Assembly (NCBI RefSeq): GCF_003054195.1
Contig: NZ_QBKP01000008.1
Span: forward strand, 1 to 64,000
Direction of reading: 5' to 3'
Source: Gemmobacter caeni
Lineage (GTDB): Bacteria; Pseudomonadota; Alphaproteobacteria; Rhodobacterales; Rhodobacteraceae
DNA: 64,000 nt
Positions 26,849 through 35,375 of this stretch are shown here, one piece after another (the stretch's first letter is position 1; every line of letters starts with the position of its first letter). The translations under genes and the position numbers were made by a program. Below the pieces are notes generated by a model. It did no database searches. It was not told where the DNA came from and worked only from the letters and a program-made list of their open reading frames with translations.

Positions 26849-27283
26849 TCATTTGCTGCTTTCCGCGGCGGGCGACAGCGGGTGTGACAACACCAGCGCG
26901 TCGATGCGCTGGCCGTCTGACGTTGCGTAATATCCGCGCCGAAGACCGGCCTGCGCGAATCCATGCCGGAGATAAAGCGCCAGAGCCGCAGCATTTTTGG
27001 CCGAAACTTCCAGAAAGGCCGTTTCCGCGCTGCGCGCGCGCGCTTCGTCCAGAAAGGCACGAACCAGATGCGAGGCGATGCCCTGTCGACGCGCTTCCGG
27101 CGCCACGGCAAGGGTCAGCAGTTCTGCCTCACCGGCCACCGCACGGCCCAGCAGAAAACCCTGCTCGGTCGTCAGAACGAAACACAGCGGGTCTTCTGTC
27201 AGCGCAGCCATATCCCGCGCCGACCAGGGCGCGGGTGTGGTGAAACACCGCGCGTGCAGATCGGCCATGGCCTCGGGGGTCAT
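26849..27283 (-). CDS. rimI: Ribosomal-protein-alanine N-acetyltransferase (GNAT)
   Basis: 144 residues, one GNAT fold. The acetyl-CoA pyrophosphate loop is RRQGIASHLV, preceded by LLTLAVAPEA, and the C-terminal substrate region has YLRHGFAQAGLRRGYY, a pattern typical of RimI. RimI acetylates the N-terminus of ribosomal protein S18. It overlaps tsaB by four bases, the usual tsaB-rimI order, which supports the assignment over other GNAT proteins. Confidence 0.85.
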   Translation of the reverse strand: MTPEAMADLHARCFTTPAPWSARDMAALTEDPLCFVLTTEQGFLLGRAVAGEAELLTLAVAPEARRQGIASHLVRAFLDEARARSAETAFLEVSAKNAAALALYLRHGFAQAGLRRGYYATSDGQRIDALVLSHPLSPAAESSK

Positions 27284-27888
27284 GGCAGGATGACCGGGGC
27301 TGGGTCAGAGGGCGGGGCAGCATCGGCGCCACGCAGATAGAAAGGGGCAGGGCGCGCGCCAGGGCTGCGACTGGCGGCGATGCGCGCAATCGCCTCGGCC
27401 AGCGGAAGCGCCGGGGGCAGCGCATCGGGCAGGGCGCTTCCGGTGACATGCGGGGCGTCAGGCAGCGCGCTGGCAGACATCAGCCGTGCAGTCTCCAGCC
27501 CCGGCAGGCCGAAACCCTGCACATAGGCCTCGCCTCGCCGGGCGTCCTCGGCCACCAGCAGCGGACGGGGCAGGCCATGGGCCAGCGCCTCAAGCCGGGT
27601 GACGCCGATAGCCGGAATCCCCAAGCCCAGCGCCAACCCGCGCGCCGCCGCCACGCTGATCCGCACGCCGGTGAAATTGCCGGGGCCGGTGCCCACGCCC
27701 AGCCGCGTCAGATCGCCCCAGCCGATACCCCCCTCTGCCAGCAACTCTTCCAGCAGCGGCATCAGATGCTCCGCCTGGCCCTTTTCCATCGGTTCCAGCC
27801 GGTTCAGCACGCGACCATCTGGCAAAAGCAAAGCGGCCGCGGAATGCGCGGCCGATGTGTCGAAGGCCAGAACCGTTTCAGGCGGCAA
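27280..27888 (-). CDS. tsaB: tRNA threonylcarbamoyladenosine biosynthesis protein TsaB
   Basis: 202 residues with the ASKHA start VLAFDTSAAHSAAALL and the segment LGVGTGPGNFTGVRISVAAARGLALGLG, whose first half is the TsaB hallmark. TsaB is an inactive paralogue of TsaD and forms the core of the complex that makes t6A at position 37 of ANN-decoding tRNAs. The C-terminal domain is shorter than in E. coli. It overlaps the Nfu gene by eleven bases and rimI by four. Confidence 0.88.
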   Translation of the reverse strand: MPPETVLAFDTSAAHSAAALLLPDGRVLNRLEPMEKGQAEHLMPLLEELLAEGGIGWGDLTRLGVGTGPGNFTGVRISVAAARGLALGLGIPAIGVTRLEALAHGLPRPLLVAEDARRGEAYVQGFGLPGLETARLMSASALPDAPHVTGSALPDALPPALPLAEAIARIAASRSPGARPAPFYLRGADAAPPSDPAPVILP

Positions 27889-28441
27889 CGGGGCGCACCT
27901 CGGTGACCTCGGGGATGTAGTGGCGCAGCAGGTTCTCGATGCCCATTTTCAGCGTCAGGGTCGAGGACGGGCAGCCCGCGCAGGCGCCCTGCATGTGCAG
28001 ATACACCACGCCGCGATCAAAGCCATGGAAGGTGATATCGCCGCCATCCTGTGCCACCGCCGGACGCACGCGGGTATCCAGCAGTTCCTTGATCTGGCGC
28101 ACGATGTCATCGTCTTCCGCCGCATGATTGCTGGCATGGCCACCACTTGTGGCCTCGCCCTGCATCACCGGCGCGCCGGATTGGTAATGCTCCATGATCG
28201 CGCCCAGGATCGCGGGCTTGATATGATCCCACAGGCTCGTTTCGGCCTTGGTGACAGTGACGAAATCCGATCCGAAGAACACCCCCGTCACGCCCGGAAC
28301 CGTGAAGATCCGGCTGGCCAGCGGGCTTTTCGAGGCGGCCTCGGCGCTGGGAAAATCGGCGGTGCCGACATCGAGCACGGCGCGGCCGGGCAGGAATTTC
28401 AGCGTCGCGGGGTTCGGGGTCGATTCGGTCTGGATGAACAT
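27878..28441 (-). CDS. Nfu-type iron-sulfur cluster carrier
   Basis: 187 residues. The N-terminal Nfu domain reads MFIQTESTPNPATLKFLPG and the C-terminal NifU-like domain holds Cys154-x-x-Cys157 (CAGCPSSTLTLKMGIENLL). It carries [4Fe-4S] clusters to client apoproteins and, with the N-terminal domain of this type, resembles mitochondrial NFU1 rather than E. coli NfuA. A His- and Asp-rich linker (about 98-113) joins the domains. It is transcribed with tsaB and rimI. Confidence 0.9.
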   Translation of the reverse strand: MFIQTESTPNPATLKFLPGRAVLDVGTADFPSAEAASKSPLASRIFTVPGVTGVFFGSDFVTVTKAETSLWDHIKPAILGAIMEHYQSGAPVMQGEATSGGHASNHAAEDDDIVRQIKELLDTRVRPAVAQDGGDITFHGFDRGVVYLHMQGACAGCPSSTLTLKMGIENLLRHYIPEVTEVRPVAA

Positions 28442-28526
28442 GGGATATCTCCGACGGTATTCATCGGATATGCGCCCGGGGCGGCTTCAAGTCAAGTTTG
28501 GAACGGTTCTAAATTTTGGCAGAGGC

Positions 28527-28697
28527 TCATTCGTCGGTGTAATAAGCGTACATCTGCTCCAGCGCGGTCATCGGTCGCAACGGGCGCGTATCGGCCTGAT
28601 GCGAGAAATAGACCAGCGCGTCTTCGGGGTGATCGGTGGCAGGCTGCGGCGCGGGATTGACCGCGACAGCGGGCGATTTGCGGAGGCGCATGAACAT
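28527..28697 (-). CDS. Small conserved protein (56 aa), unknown function
   Basis: 56 residues. It begins MFMRLRKSPAVAV, has a Pro-rich middle, and ends ALEQMYAYYTDE. The acidic DHPEDALVYF segment and the terminal Tyr-rich helix are unlike random translation, and I recall small Rhodobacterales proteins ending in ALEQMYAYY. An ATG with AAGG upstream, codon use with high third-position GC, and a clean space between two genes support it. It lies upstream of the Nfu gene on the same strand. No membrane segment or metal site is visible. Confidence 0.65.
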   Translation of the reverse strand: MFMRLRKSPAVAVNPAPQPATDHPEDALVYFSHQADTRPLRPMTALEQMYAYYTDE

Positions 28698-28806
28698 GGC
28701 GGAACCTTATCCTTAGTGTCCGTCCTCCCTGATCCCAATATATGCTGCATTGCGGCAAAATGCGAGTCTTGATGCTGCAATTGCGAAGTTCCGTCACGGC
28801 AGGACG

Positions 28807-29295
28807 TCAGGTCAGGCTGCGGCGGAGCCGGTTGAGCATGAGCCGGACAATCAGCCTGTGCGCCGGGCCGACGGGCAGCATGTAGGCCCGGCCGAACAGA
28901 TTATGCGTCACGACAGAGGCGGTGACCGTGACTTGCGGACCGTTGCAATCGGTGGAGATCATCACATCCAGATGGCGGTCGCGGGCGGTCAGCACAAGCT
29001 GGTCTGGGCTGATGGCCTCGACGGTGAAGAAATCCAGCCGGTCGCCGGGCCGGGGCTGGCCCGCAGGGCGCCCGCTGAACCCGCCGATCCGTTCTACCCC
29101 GAAGCGGGCGGAAATCGCGTCGCGGATGCGGAAGGCCAGCGCCATGCCCGGCAGCGGCGCGGCCATCATGCGGTTCCAGACCTCAAGCGGACCAATCGTG
29201 CGGGGCAGGGTGACGCTTTGGCTGGCGAAATAGGCCAGTTGATCGCGCGCCGCGACGAGGGCAGGAACAACCGGGGCAGGAACAGCCGGGGTCAC
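28807..29295 (-). CDS. DUF2867 family protein
   Basis: 162 residues. It has TIGPLEVWNRMMAAPLPGMA near the N-terminus, the segment LTARDRHLDVMIS and a C-terminal THNLFGRAYMLPVGPAHRLI, which together mark DUF2867, a START-like lipid- or small-molecule-binding fold of unknown role. Many family members are fused to NAD-binding epimerase domains; this one stands alone. It overlaps the racemase gene by four bases (ATGA). Confidence 0.8.
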   Translation of the reverse strand: MTPAVPAPVVPALVAARDQLAYFASQSVTLPRTIGPLEVWNRMMAAPLPGMALAFRIRDAISARFGVERIGGFSGRPAGQPRPGDRLDFFTVEAISPDQLVLTARDRHLDVMISTDCNGPQVTVTASVVTHNLFGRAYMLPVGPAHRLIVRLMLNRLRRSLT

Positions 29296-29978
29296 AGCGC
29301 GGCCTCCACTGCGGCGGCACAGTGAATTGCCACTGTGTCGAACACCGGCAAGGGGCTGTTGGACCCGGACAGCAGCATCCCGACCTCGGTACAGCCAAGG
29401 ATCAGGCTGTCCGCGCCATCAGCCTTCAGCCGGGCGGCTATTGCCTCGAAAATGCGGCGCGAAGCGTCCGTTACCCGGTCCTGACACAACTCTTCATAGA
29501 TAATCCGATGGAGGGTGGCGCGGTCCCCGGCCCCGGGGATCAGCGGATCCAGCCCGGCAGCGCGCAGGCGGCTGGTGTAGAACTCCTGTTCCATCGTGAA
29601 GGCCGTTGCCATCAGGCCGGGCCGCATCAGCCCTGCGGACCGAAGCGCCTGTGCCGTGGCATCGGCGATATGCAGAAGCGGAATGCCGACGCCCCGCATC
29701 ATCTCGTCCGCCAGTTTGTGCATCGTATTGGTGGCCAGCAGCAGGATCTGCGCCCCGCCTGCCTCCAATGCCCGCGCTTCGGTGTTCAGCAACCGGCCCA
29801 GGGTGGCCCAGTCGCCCGCCGCCTGCGCATCCGCAACGGACGCGAAATCCAGACTGCGGATCAGAAGCTGAGGGGAATGAAGCCCGCCCAGCCGCGCGCG
29901 GGTCAGGTCGCAAAGCTGGCGGTAATAGGTCTGGGTCGATGCGGCGGACATGCCCCCCAGAATGCCAATGGTTTTCAT
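29292..29978 (-). CDS. Aspartate/glutamate racemase family protein (YgeA-like)
   Basis: 228 residues. GILGGMSAASTQTYY opens the first half-domain. The first catalytic position is Thr83 (ATNTMHK) instead of Cys, and the second is Cys196 (LILGCTEVGML). From memory, E. coli YgeA has the same Thr-Cys pair and acts on L-aspartate and L-glutamate in one direction preferentially, so this protein is probably of that type rather than a classic two-Cys racemase. The gene is first of a two-gene unit with the DUF2867 protein and divergent from an unknown membrane protein. Confidence 0.83.
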   Translation of the reverse strand: MKTIGILGGMSAASTQTYYRQLCDLTRARLGGLHSPQLLIRSLDFASVADAQAAGDWATLGRLLNTEARALEAGGAQILLLATNTMHKLADEMMRGVGIPLLHIADATAQALRSAGLMRPGLMATAFTMEQEFYTSRLRAAGLDPLIPGAGDRATLHRIIYEELCQDRVTDASRRIFEAIAARLKADGADSLILGCTEVGMLLSGSNSPLPVFDTVAIHCAAAVEAAL

Positions 29979-30078
29979 GTCTGCCTCCGGTTGCAGGGCA
30001 AACCTGCCGCAGGGCAGGGCGATGCACAAGGTGGCGCGACGATTTGCCTTTTGCCGCACGCCGTCCCAGATTGCCCGC

Positions 30079-31188
30079 ATGATGCGCCGCCAGCCCCGTT
30101 CTGTCACGCCGATCCGCCGTCTGATGCGACTGGCGCTAGCAGTGCTGTTGATCGCGTCGGTGGCGGGCAGCTTCCTCAGCCTGCGTGCGCTGGCGCGTGA
30201 CCCTGCACTGCATCTGCTGGCTGAACGTGGCGCCGCCGAATATCGCGCCGCGGTTGATGCGGCTTTGGCCCTGCGGGCGACGGAGGGGCGGGTGGCGGGC
30301 CTGTTGTCGGGCTATCTGGCCGCCAGCCCGCGTGACTGGGTGGCGCTGCGCGCGGTCGAACGGGTGGCGGCCGAACGTGGCCTGCCGTTGCATCCCACCT
30401 TGGTGGCCCGGATCGAAGAGGCCTGGGCCGAGGATACCGCGCCGCTGCGACTGGCGGCCGATTGTGCCGCCTGTGCCTGGGACATGGGAAACTGTTCGCT
30501 GTCGCAGGGGCTGATCTGTAACGCGCCGGTCACGCTTTCGCCCGTGGGGGACATGTTGGGCCTTGCCCGGCAATCCGGCAACTGGTGGGCAGGGGCCGAG
30601 GTGGACCGGCTGGATCTGACGCTTTCAGCGGTGGGGCTGGGGGCAACGGCCATCACCATCGCCTCGGTCGGCACCTCCTCCGGGGCAAGCGTTCCGATAA
30701 AGGCGGGCGCCTCGGGACTAAGGCTGGCCAGGGGGATGCGGCTGCTGAACCCGCGTCTCACCGCGCGGCTTGTCCGCATCGCCGACGAGGCGGTGAACCC
30801 TGCCGCCCTGCGTGCCGCGCGCAGCCTTGATGACCTGGGTGCCGCGATCCGCCCGGCCGCGCGGGCCGAGATCACCGGCCTCGCGACGGGCATGGTGCGG
30901 ATGCAGGGGGCCACCGATACCACCACGGCCCTGCGTCTTATGCCGCATGTCGACACGGCCGCCGATGCGGCGCGGCTGGCTCGCGGTGCCGAGGCGCTGG
31001 GTCCGCGCACGCTTGGCGCGGTGGAGGTGCTGGGCAAGACCCGGTTCCTGCGGCTGGGGCTGCGGATCAGCAAGACCGGGCTTCTGCTGGGGGCAAGCCT
31101 CGCGGGCCTGACTGCCGCGTTGGCGGGTCTTGCCGGGCATCTGGGCCAGAGCCTCGCGCTGCGCATCCTGCGCCGGGCAGCGCGCTAG
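30079..31188 (+). CDS. Unknown protein with two terminal membrane segments (369 aa)
   Basis: I do not recognise the family. The N-terminus is basic and followed by a hydrophobic helix (residues ~18-38). A Cys-rich patch, AADCAACAWDMGNCSLSQG, is followed by ICNAPVTLSPVG near residue 150. The middle is Ala/Leu-rich, probably helical. One or two hydrophobic helices close the chain (LLLGASLAGLTAALAGLAGH). Four to five Cys close together in what would be the periplasm suggest disulfides or a metal site. It is transcribed divergently from the racemase and alone on its strand until the VOC gene 124 bp on. Confidence 0.75.
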   Translation: MMRRQPRSVTPIRRLMRLALAVLLIASVAGSFLSLRALARDPALHLLAERGAAEYRAAVDAALALRATEGRVAGLLSGYLAASPRDWVALRAVERVAAERGLPLHPTLVARIEEAWAEDTAPLRLAADCAACAWDMGNCSLSQGLICNAPVTLSPVGDMLGLARQSGNWWAGAEVDRLDLTLSAVGLGATAITIASVGTSSGASVPIKAGASGLRLARGMRLLNPRLTARLVRIADEAVNPAALRAARSLDDLGAAIRPAARAEITGLATGMVRMQGATDTTTALRLMPHVDTAADAARLARGAEALGPRTLGAVEVLGKTRFLRLGLRISKTGLLLGASLAGLTAALAGLAGHLGQSLALRILRRAAR

Positions 31189-31311
31189 GCGCTTTGCGTT
31201 GCGATGGCATCGTATCGGTGCAGGCACAGTTCTGCACAGACCCTGTGCCCGTCTGCGCCTTATCGCAGGGACCGTCCGGCCTTACCTTGGGGCAAAGCAC
31301 AGGAGTTTCCG

Positions 31312-31803
31312 ATGACCACCCCGCATATCGCACCGCCCGACACCCGCATCGGCCATGTTCACCTGAAGGTATCCGACCTCGACCGGGCGCTGGCCTTCTA
31401 TTCCGACATCCTCGGCTTCCCGCTGACCCAACGCTATGGCCGCGATGCGGCCTTTCTGGGGGCGGGCGGCTATCACCACCATATCGGCCTGAATACCTGG
31501 GAATCGAAAGGCGGGCAGCCGCCCGCGCCGGGCACGACCGGGCTTTACCATACGGCCTTCCTCTACCCCGACCGCAAGGCGCTGGCCAATGTGCTCAAGC
31601 GCTTGGTCGAGGCCGGTATCCAGCTGGATGGCGCTGCCGATCACGGGGTCAGCGAGGCGATTTATCTGCGCGATCCCGATGGCAACGGGGTAGAGTTGTA
31701 CCGCGACCGGGATCAGGCCGACTGGCCGCGCGATGCTTCGGGCAATCTGGCCATGTCCAACGCGCGTCTGGACCTGCGCAAGCTGCTGTCCGAGGCGGAT
31801 TGA
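31312..31803 (+). CDS. VOC-family protein, CatE-like ring-cleavage dioxygenase/glyoxalase fold
   Basis: 163 residues. One full betaalphabetabetabeta module is clear (RIGHVHLKVSDLDRALAFYS), with His in GHVHL, His in LYHTAFLYPD and Glu in GNGVELYRDR placed as the metal ligands of extradiol dioxygenases. The LRDPDGNGVELY ending is typical of VOC enzymes. AGGAG precedes the ATG. Substrate cannot be deduced. The gene converges with the EamA gene, three bases between stops. Confidence 0.82.
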   Translation: MTTPHIAPPDTRIGHVHLKVSDLDRALAFYSDILGFPLTQRYGRDAAFLGAGGYHHHIGLNTWESKGGQPPAPGTTGLYHTAFLYPDRKALANVLKRLVEAGIQLDGAADHGVSEAIYLRDPDGNGVELYRDRDQADWPRDASGNLAMSNARLDLRKLLSEAD

Positions 31804-31806
31804 GCC

Positions 31807-32700
31807 TCAGGCAGGTTGCGCGCTGGCGCGGCGGGCGGGAGCGAACATCACCGCATTCCCCGCCAGCGTCAGCGCCAGCCCCGCCACGGCCAGCGGTGTC
31901 CAGACAAAGCCTTCCCACACCGCCGAGGCCATCAGCGCGATCACCGGGAACAGCACGGTCGCATAGGCCGCGCGCCCGGTGCCGATACGCGCCACCAGCA
32001 TCAGGTAGGTGGTGAAGCCGACGATGGAGCCGATGATGGACAGATAGGCCAGCGCCGCCAGATAGCGCGGCTCGTGCGGCACCACCATCGGTGTCCCGCT
32101 GAAGGCCATCGCCGCCAGCAGCATCAGCGCACCATAGCCCATGCCCCAGGCATTTGCGGTCAGAGGCGGGATGCCCGCCGCCGAATTCCGGCGCGATACC
32201 ATGTTGCCCAGCGAAAAGCTCAGCGTGCCGCCCGCCGCCAGAGCCAGCCCCTTCAGCGTATCCACATCGACGGCATGACCCCAGAGATCGGGCGCGAACA
32301 GCAGCGCCAGCCCCGCCGCCCCCAGCGCCGTCGCCAGCAGGGCGCGCGGGCGGATACGGTCGCCAAAGATCAGCCGCGCATTCACTGCATTGAAGATCGT
32401 CGCCAGCGAGAAGACAACGGATACAAGGCCCGAGGGGATGAACCGGGTCGCATTGTAGAAGCACAGGAAGTTGACCGAGAACAAAAACACCCCTTGCAGC
32501 AGGATGAAGCGATGCGCACGCAGGGGCACCGGCGTCAGCCGCCGGAACAGCGCCAGCACGGGCAGCATCAGCAGGGCTGCCAGCGCGAAGCGGTAAAAGA
32601 CCGAGGTCAGCACCGGGACGGGGCCGATCTGGAAGGCAATGGCGATCCAGGTGGTTCCCCAGATCAGGACGGTGGCGGCGAAGAGGGCGATGTTTGTCAT
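31807..32700 (-). CDS. EamA/DMT-family exporter 1
   Basis: 297 residues, ten hydrophobic helices in two EamA repeats, each helix pair marked by WGTTWIAIAFQIGPVPVL at the start and GMGYGALMLLAAMAF in the second half. DMT carriers export amino acids or metabolites. It is divergent from the AraC-type regulator gene (102 bp apart), which suggests that the regulator controls it. Confidence 0.84.
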   Translation of the reverse strand: MTNIALFAATVLIWGTTWIAIAFQIGPVPVLTSVFYRFALAALLMLPVLALFRRLTPVPLRAHRFILLQGVFLFSVNFLCFYNATRFIPSGLVSVVFSLATIFNAVNARLIFGDRIRPRALLATALGAAGLALLFAPDLWGHAVDVDTLKGLALAAGGTLSFSLGNMVSRRNSAAGIPPLTANAWGMGYGALMLLAAMAFSGTPMVVPHEPRYLAALAYLSIIGSIVGFTTYLMLVARIGTGRAAYATVLFPVIALMASAVWEGFVWTPLAVAGLALTLAGNAVMFAPARRASAQPA

Positions 32701-32802
32701 GCCGCCTTCCTGCCACGGCGCGGCTGGTCACGCTTGCACGATCTTGCTGTTTTCACGGCAGTGCCTGTTCCGGCCATCGGGCCGGGCTGCTAGTCTGGCA
32801 GC

Positions 32803-33651
32803 ATGACAACGCTCGCCGCCTCTGTGTTCCAACGTCTCAGCCGCTCCAACGCGCGGCTGCTGGCTGCGCGCGATCTTGGTGCGGGCTTCGGGCTGGCGGC
32901 ATGGGAAAATGCGCAGGATCGGGTACGCTATGAAGAAACACGCCATCACGTCCTGAGCCTTTATACCGAGGATGGCACCAAAAGCCGCCGGGTGGACCGG
33001 CAGGCTGCCGCCGGGCACCCCGGCGCGCTGTCGCTGATGCCGCAGGGCGCAAGCTCGGAATGGCAGATCGACGGACACTTTCGCTTCGTGCATCTTTATA
33101 TCCCTGATGCGGAGCTGCGCGCCTTCGCGGCCGAAACGCTGGACCGCCCACCCGCCGCCGTGGCGCTGCCCGAGGTGACTTTTGCGGATGACCCGGTTCT
33201 GGCGGGGCTGCTGGGGCAACTGGCGCGGGCCGAAGGCGTGCTGGCCAGCCGGGGGATACAGGTCGAGCTTCTGCACCACCTGCTGACAGCGCCGGGCTGG
33301 GGGCAGGCGGCGTCCGCCCCCCGGCGCGGCGGGCTGGCCGCGGCGACGCTGCGGCGTCTGCGCGCCCGGATCGAGGAGGAACTGGACCAGCCCCTGCGTC
33401 TTGCTGATCTGGCCGCCACCGCCGGATTGTCGGAGTTCCACTTCCAGCGCGCCTTCCGCGCCAGCACCGGCCTCAGCCCGCGCGCCTGGGTCGAACGTCG
33501 CCGCATGGTGCGGGCCGAGGCGCTGATCGCGGAAGGGCAGCCACTGGCCGAAGTGGCCGCCGCCTGCGGCTTTGCCCATCATGCCCATCTGACCCGCGCC
33601 TTCCGCAAGGCGCATGGTGTGGCGCCCTCGGTCTGGCGTGCGGGATTGTAA
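32803..33651 (+). CDS. AraC-family transcriptional regulator
   Basis: 282 residues. The N-terminal ~170 residues form a cupin-like ligand domain. The C-terminal ~100 hold the double helix-turn-helix, with LRLADLAATAGLSEFHFQRAF, then TGLSPRAWVERRRM and a second helix pair ending FRKAHGVAPSVWR. The recognition helices are well preserved. Divergent from EamA exporter 1, its likely target. The ligand is unknown. Confidence 0.87.
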   Translation: MTTLAASVFQRLSRSNARLLAARDLGAGFGLAAWENAQDRVRYEETRHHVLSLYTEDGTKSRRVDRQAAAGHPGALSLMPQGASSEWQIDGHFRFVHLYIPDAELRAFAAETLDRPPAAVALPEVTFADDPVLAGLLGQLARAEGVLASRGIQVELLHHLLTAPGWGQAASAPRRGGLAAATLRRLRARIEEELDQPLRLADLAATAGLSEFHFQRAFRASTGLSPRAWVERRRMVRAEALIAEGQPLAEVAAACGFAHHAHLTRAFRKAHGVAPSVWRAGL

Positions 33652-33717
33652 CCGCACATCCTCAAGCTGGACCTTGCCCGGCCCCGGTGCTTTAGTGCCG
33701 GGGAAAGGAGTCCTCCC

Positions 33718-34593
33718 ATGGCATTCGGCAAGAACATCCGCACTTTTTTCGAAGGCAAATGGCATGACGGCGACGTTTCCGTGATGCGCGCTGCCGATCA
33801 TGGCATCTGGCAAGGCTCATCCGTCTTTGATGGCGCGCGCTGGTTCGATGGCATCGCGCCCGACCTTGACCGCCATCTGGCGCGGGTGAACCGTTCGGCC
33901 GAGGCGCTGATGATCACGCCGACGATGGCGGTGGAGGACATGCTGGAAATCGCGCGCGAGGGCCTGCGCGCCTATGGCCCCGATCATGCGGTCTATATCC
34001 GCCCGATGTACTGGGCCATCGACGGCTCGGACCTGGGTGTTGCCCCGGCGGAAAACTCGACCGGCTTCGCGCTGTGTCTTGAGGAAGTGCCGATGCCGCC
34101 CGCCACCGGGCAAACCACGCTGACCCGCACGCGCTTCCGCCGCCCGGTGCTGGAAGATGCGGTCTGCAATGCCAAGGCGGGCTGCCTTTACCCCAACAAT
34201 GCCCGGATGCTGGTCGAGGCCAAGCAGAAGGGCTTCGGCAATGCGCTGGTCGCGGATGCCATGGGCAATGTGGCCGAAACCGCCACGGCCAATGTGTTCA
34301 TGGTGAAAGATGGCGCGGTCTTCACCCCCATCGCCAATGGCACCTTCCTGTCGGGTATCACCCGCGCGCGCCATATCGCCAATATGCGGGCCGAGGGGAT
34401 CGAGGTGCAGGAAACCGTGCTGACCTTCGCCGATTTCGAGGCGGCGGACGAGGTGTTCCTGTCGGGCAACTTCGCCAAGGTCACCTCGGTTGCCCGCTTC
34501 GACGACACCGAATACCGCAGCCGCACCATGACCGACCGCATCCGCGGCCTTTACATGGACTGGGCGCACAGCGCCCCGGCCCGCGCGGCCTGA
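33718..34593 (+). CDS. Branched-chain aminotransferase family protein (class IV)
   Basis: 291 residues, fold type IV PLP enzyme. The chain starts with FFEGKWHDGDVSVMRAADHG, has the Lys that binds PLP in VCNAKAGCLYPNN near residue 157, and GNVAETATANVFMVKDG, the family's signature. Class IV covers branched-chain and D-amino-acid aminotransferases; the length and the LYPNN segment favour the branched-chain type, but specificity is not certain. A ribosome binding site, AAAGGAG, precedes the ATG. It is followed by a protease and a stress protein on the same strand. Confidence 0.85.
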   Translation: MAFGKNIRTFFEGKWHDGDVSVMRAADHGIWQGSSVFDGARWFDGIAPDLDRHLARVNRSAEALMITPTMAVEDMLEIAREGLRAYGPDHAVYIRPMYWAIDGSDLGVAPAENSTGFALCLEEVPMPPATGQTTLTRTRFRRPVLEDAVCNAKAGCLYPNNARMLVEAKQKGFGNALVADAMGNVAETATANVFMVKDGAVFTPIANGTFLSGITRARHIANMRAEGIEVQETVLTFADFEAADEVFLSGNFAKVTSVARFDDTEYRSRTMTDRIRGLYMDWAHSAPARAA

Positions 34594-34603
34594 CGGCACG
34601 ATC

Positions 34604-35293
34604 TTGGAGCAGACGGTCTTCAGCTTCCGTGGCCTGTTCGGCGTGCCGGTCGAGGTGCGCCAGTCGGTCGCCATTCTGGCGCTGATGATGGCAGGGTTTT
34701 CGCTGATGCGGGGCGGCAGCCTTGTCATCACTGCGATTTTCCTGTGCATCCTCATCGCTTCGGTCTATCTGCACGAGTTGGGCCACGCCTGGGGCGCGCG
34801 CGTGCAGGGTCTGACGGTCAACCGGATCGTGCTGCACGGGGGCGGCGGCTTCTGCGAGCACCGCCGCAGCAGCTTTAAGCAGGACGAGCTGATCGTGGCC
34901 ATGGGGCCGCTGGTCAATCTCGCGCTCTGGGCCGTGCTGGGGCTGGCGCAGGACGCGGTGTATCAGCTTGCCATTTCCGATCCGGCATGGGTGCGGTTCG
35001 GTATTGCCATCGTGCCCTGGCTGGGCCTTGCTGCCACGATGAACCTGTTCCTGTTCTTCTACAACATGGTGCCTGTGCTGCCGCTGGACGGCGGGCGGCT
35101 GTTGCAGATCGGTCTGCGGCGGTTCTGGCCGCCGGCGCAGGCCATCCGCATCGCAGGCGCTATCGGGGTGGTGTTCTGCATCCTGTGGTTCCCCATGCTG
35201 ATCTGGGTGTTCCTCAGCACCGGCTGGCTTCTGTTCTTCATCCCGTCGCTGGCGCTGCATCTGGCCATGGCGCGGGGCGAGGCGCATTACTGA
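34604..35293 (+). CDS. Site-2-protease-like membrane metalloprotease (M50)
   Basis: 229 residues with five to six hydrophobic helices. The zinc site is His57-Glu58-x-x-His61 (YLHELGHAW) and the second motif NMVPVLPLDGG supplies the Asp ligand at 162. Family members cut transmembrane substrates, often anti-sigma factors. The start is a TTG at 34604 lacking a clear ribosome binding site, so translation may be coupled to the aminotransferase stop ten bases earlier. No PDZ domain is present. Confidence 0.84.
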   Translation: MEQTVFSFRGLFGVPVEVRQSVAILALMMAGFSLMRGGSLVITAIFLCILIASVYLHELGHAWGARVQGLTVNRIVLHGGGGFCEHRRSSFKQDELIVAMGPLVNLALWAVLGLAQDAVYQLAISDPAWVRFGIAIVPWLGLAATMNLFLFFYNMVPVLPLDGGRLLQIGLRRFWPPAQAIRIAGAIGVVFCILWFPMLIWVFLSTGWLLFFIPSLALHLAMARGEAHY

Positions 35294-35375
35294 CCCCGGT
35301 GCGGGCTGCGCTTGCCAAGGCCGCCCCGCGCCGCCACTATGCCCGCACCGGGATACCGCCGGGCAGGAGAGAACG

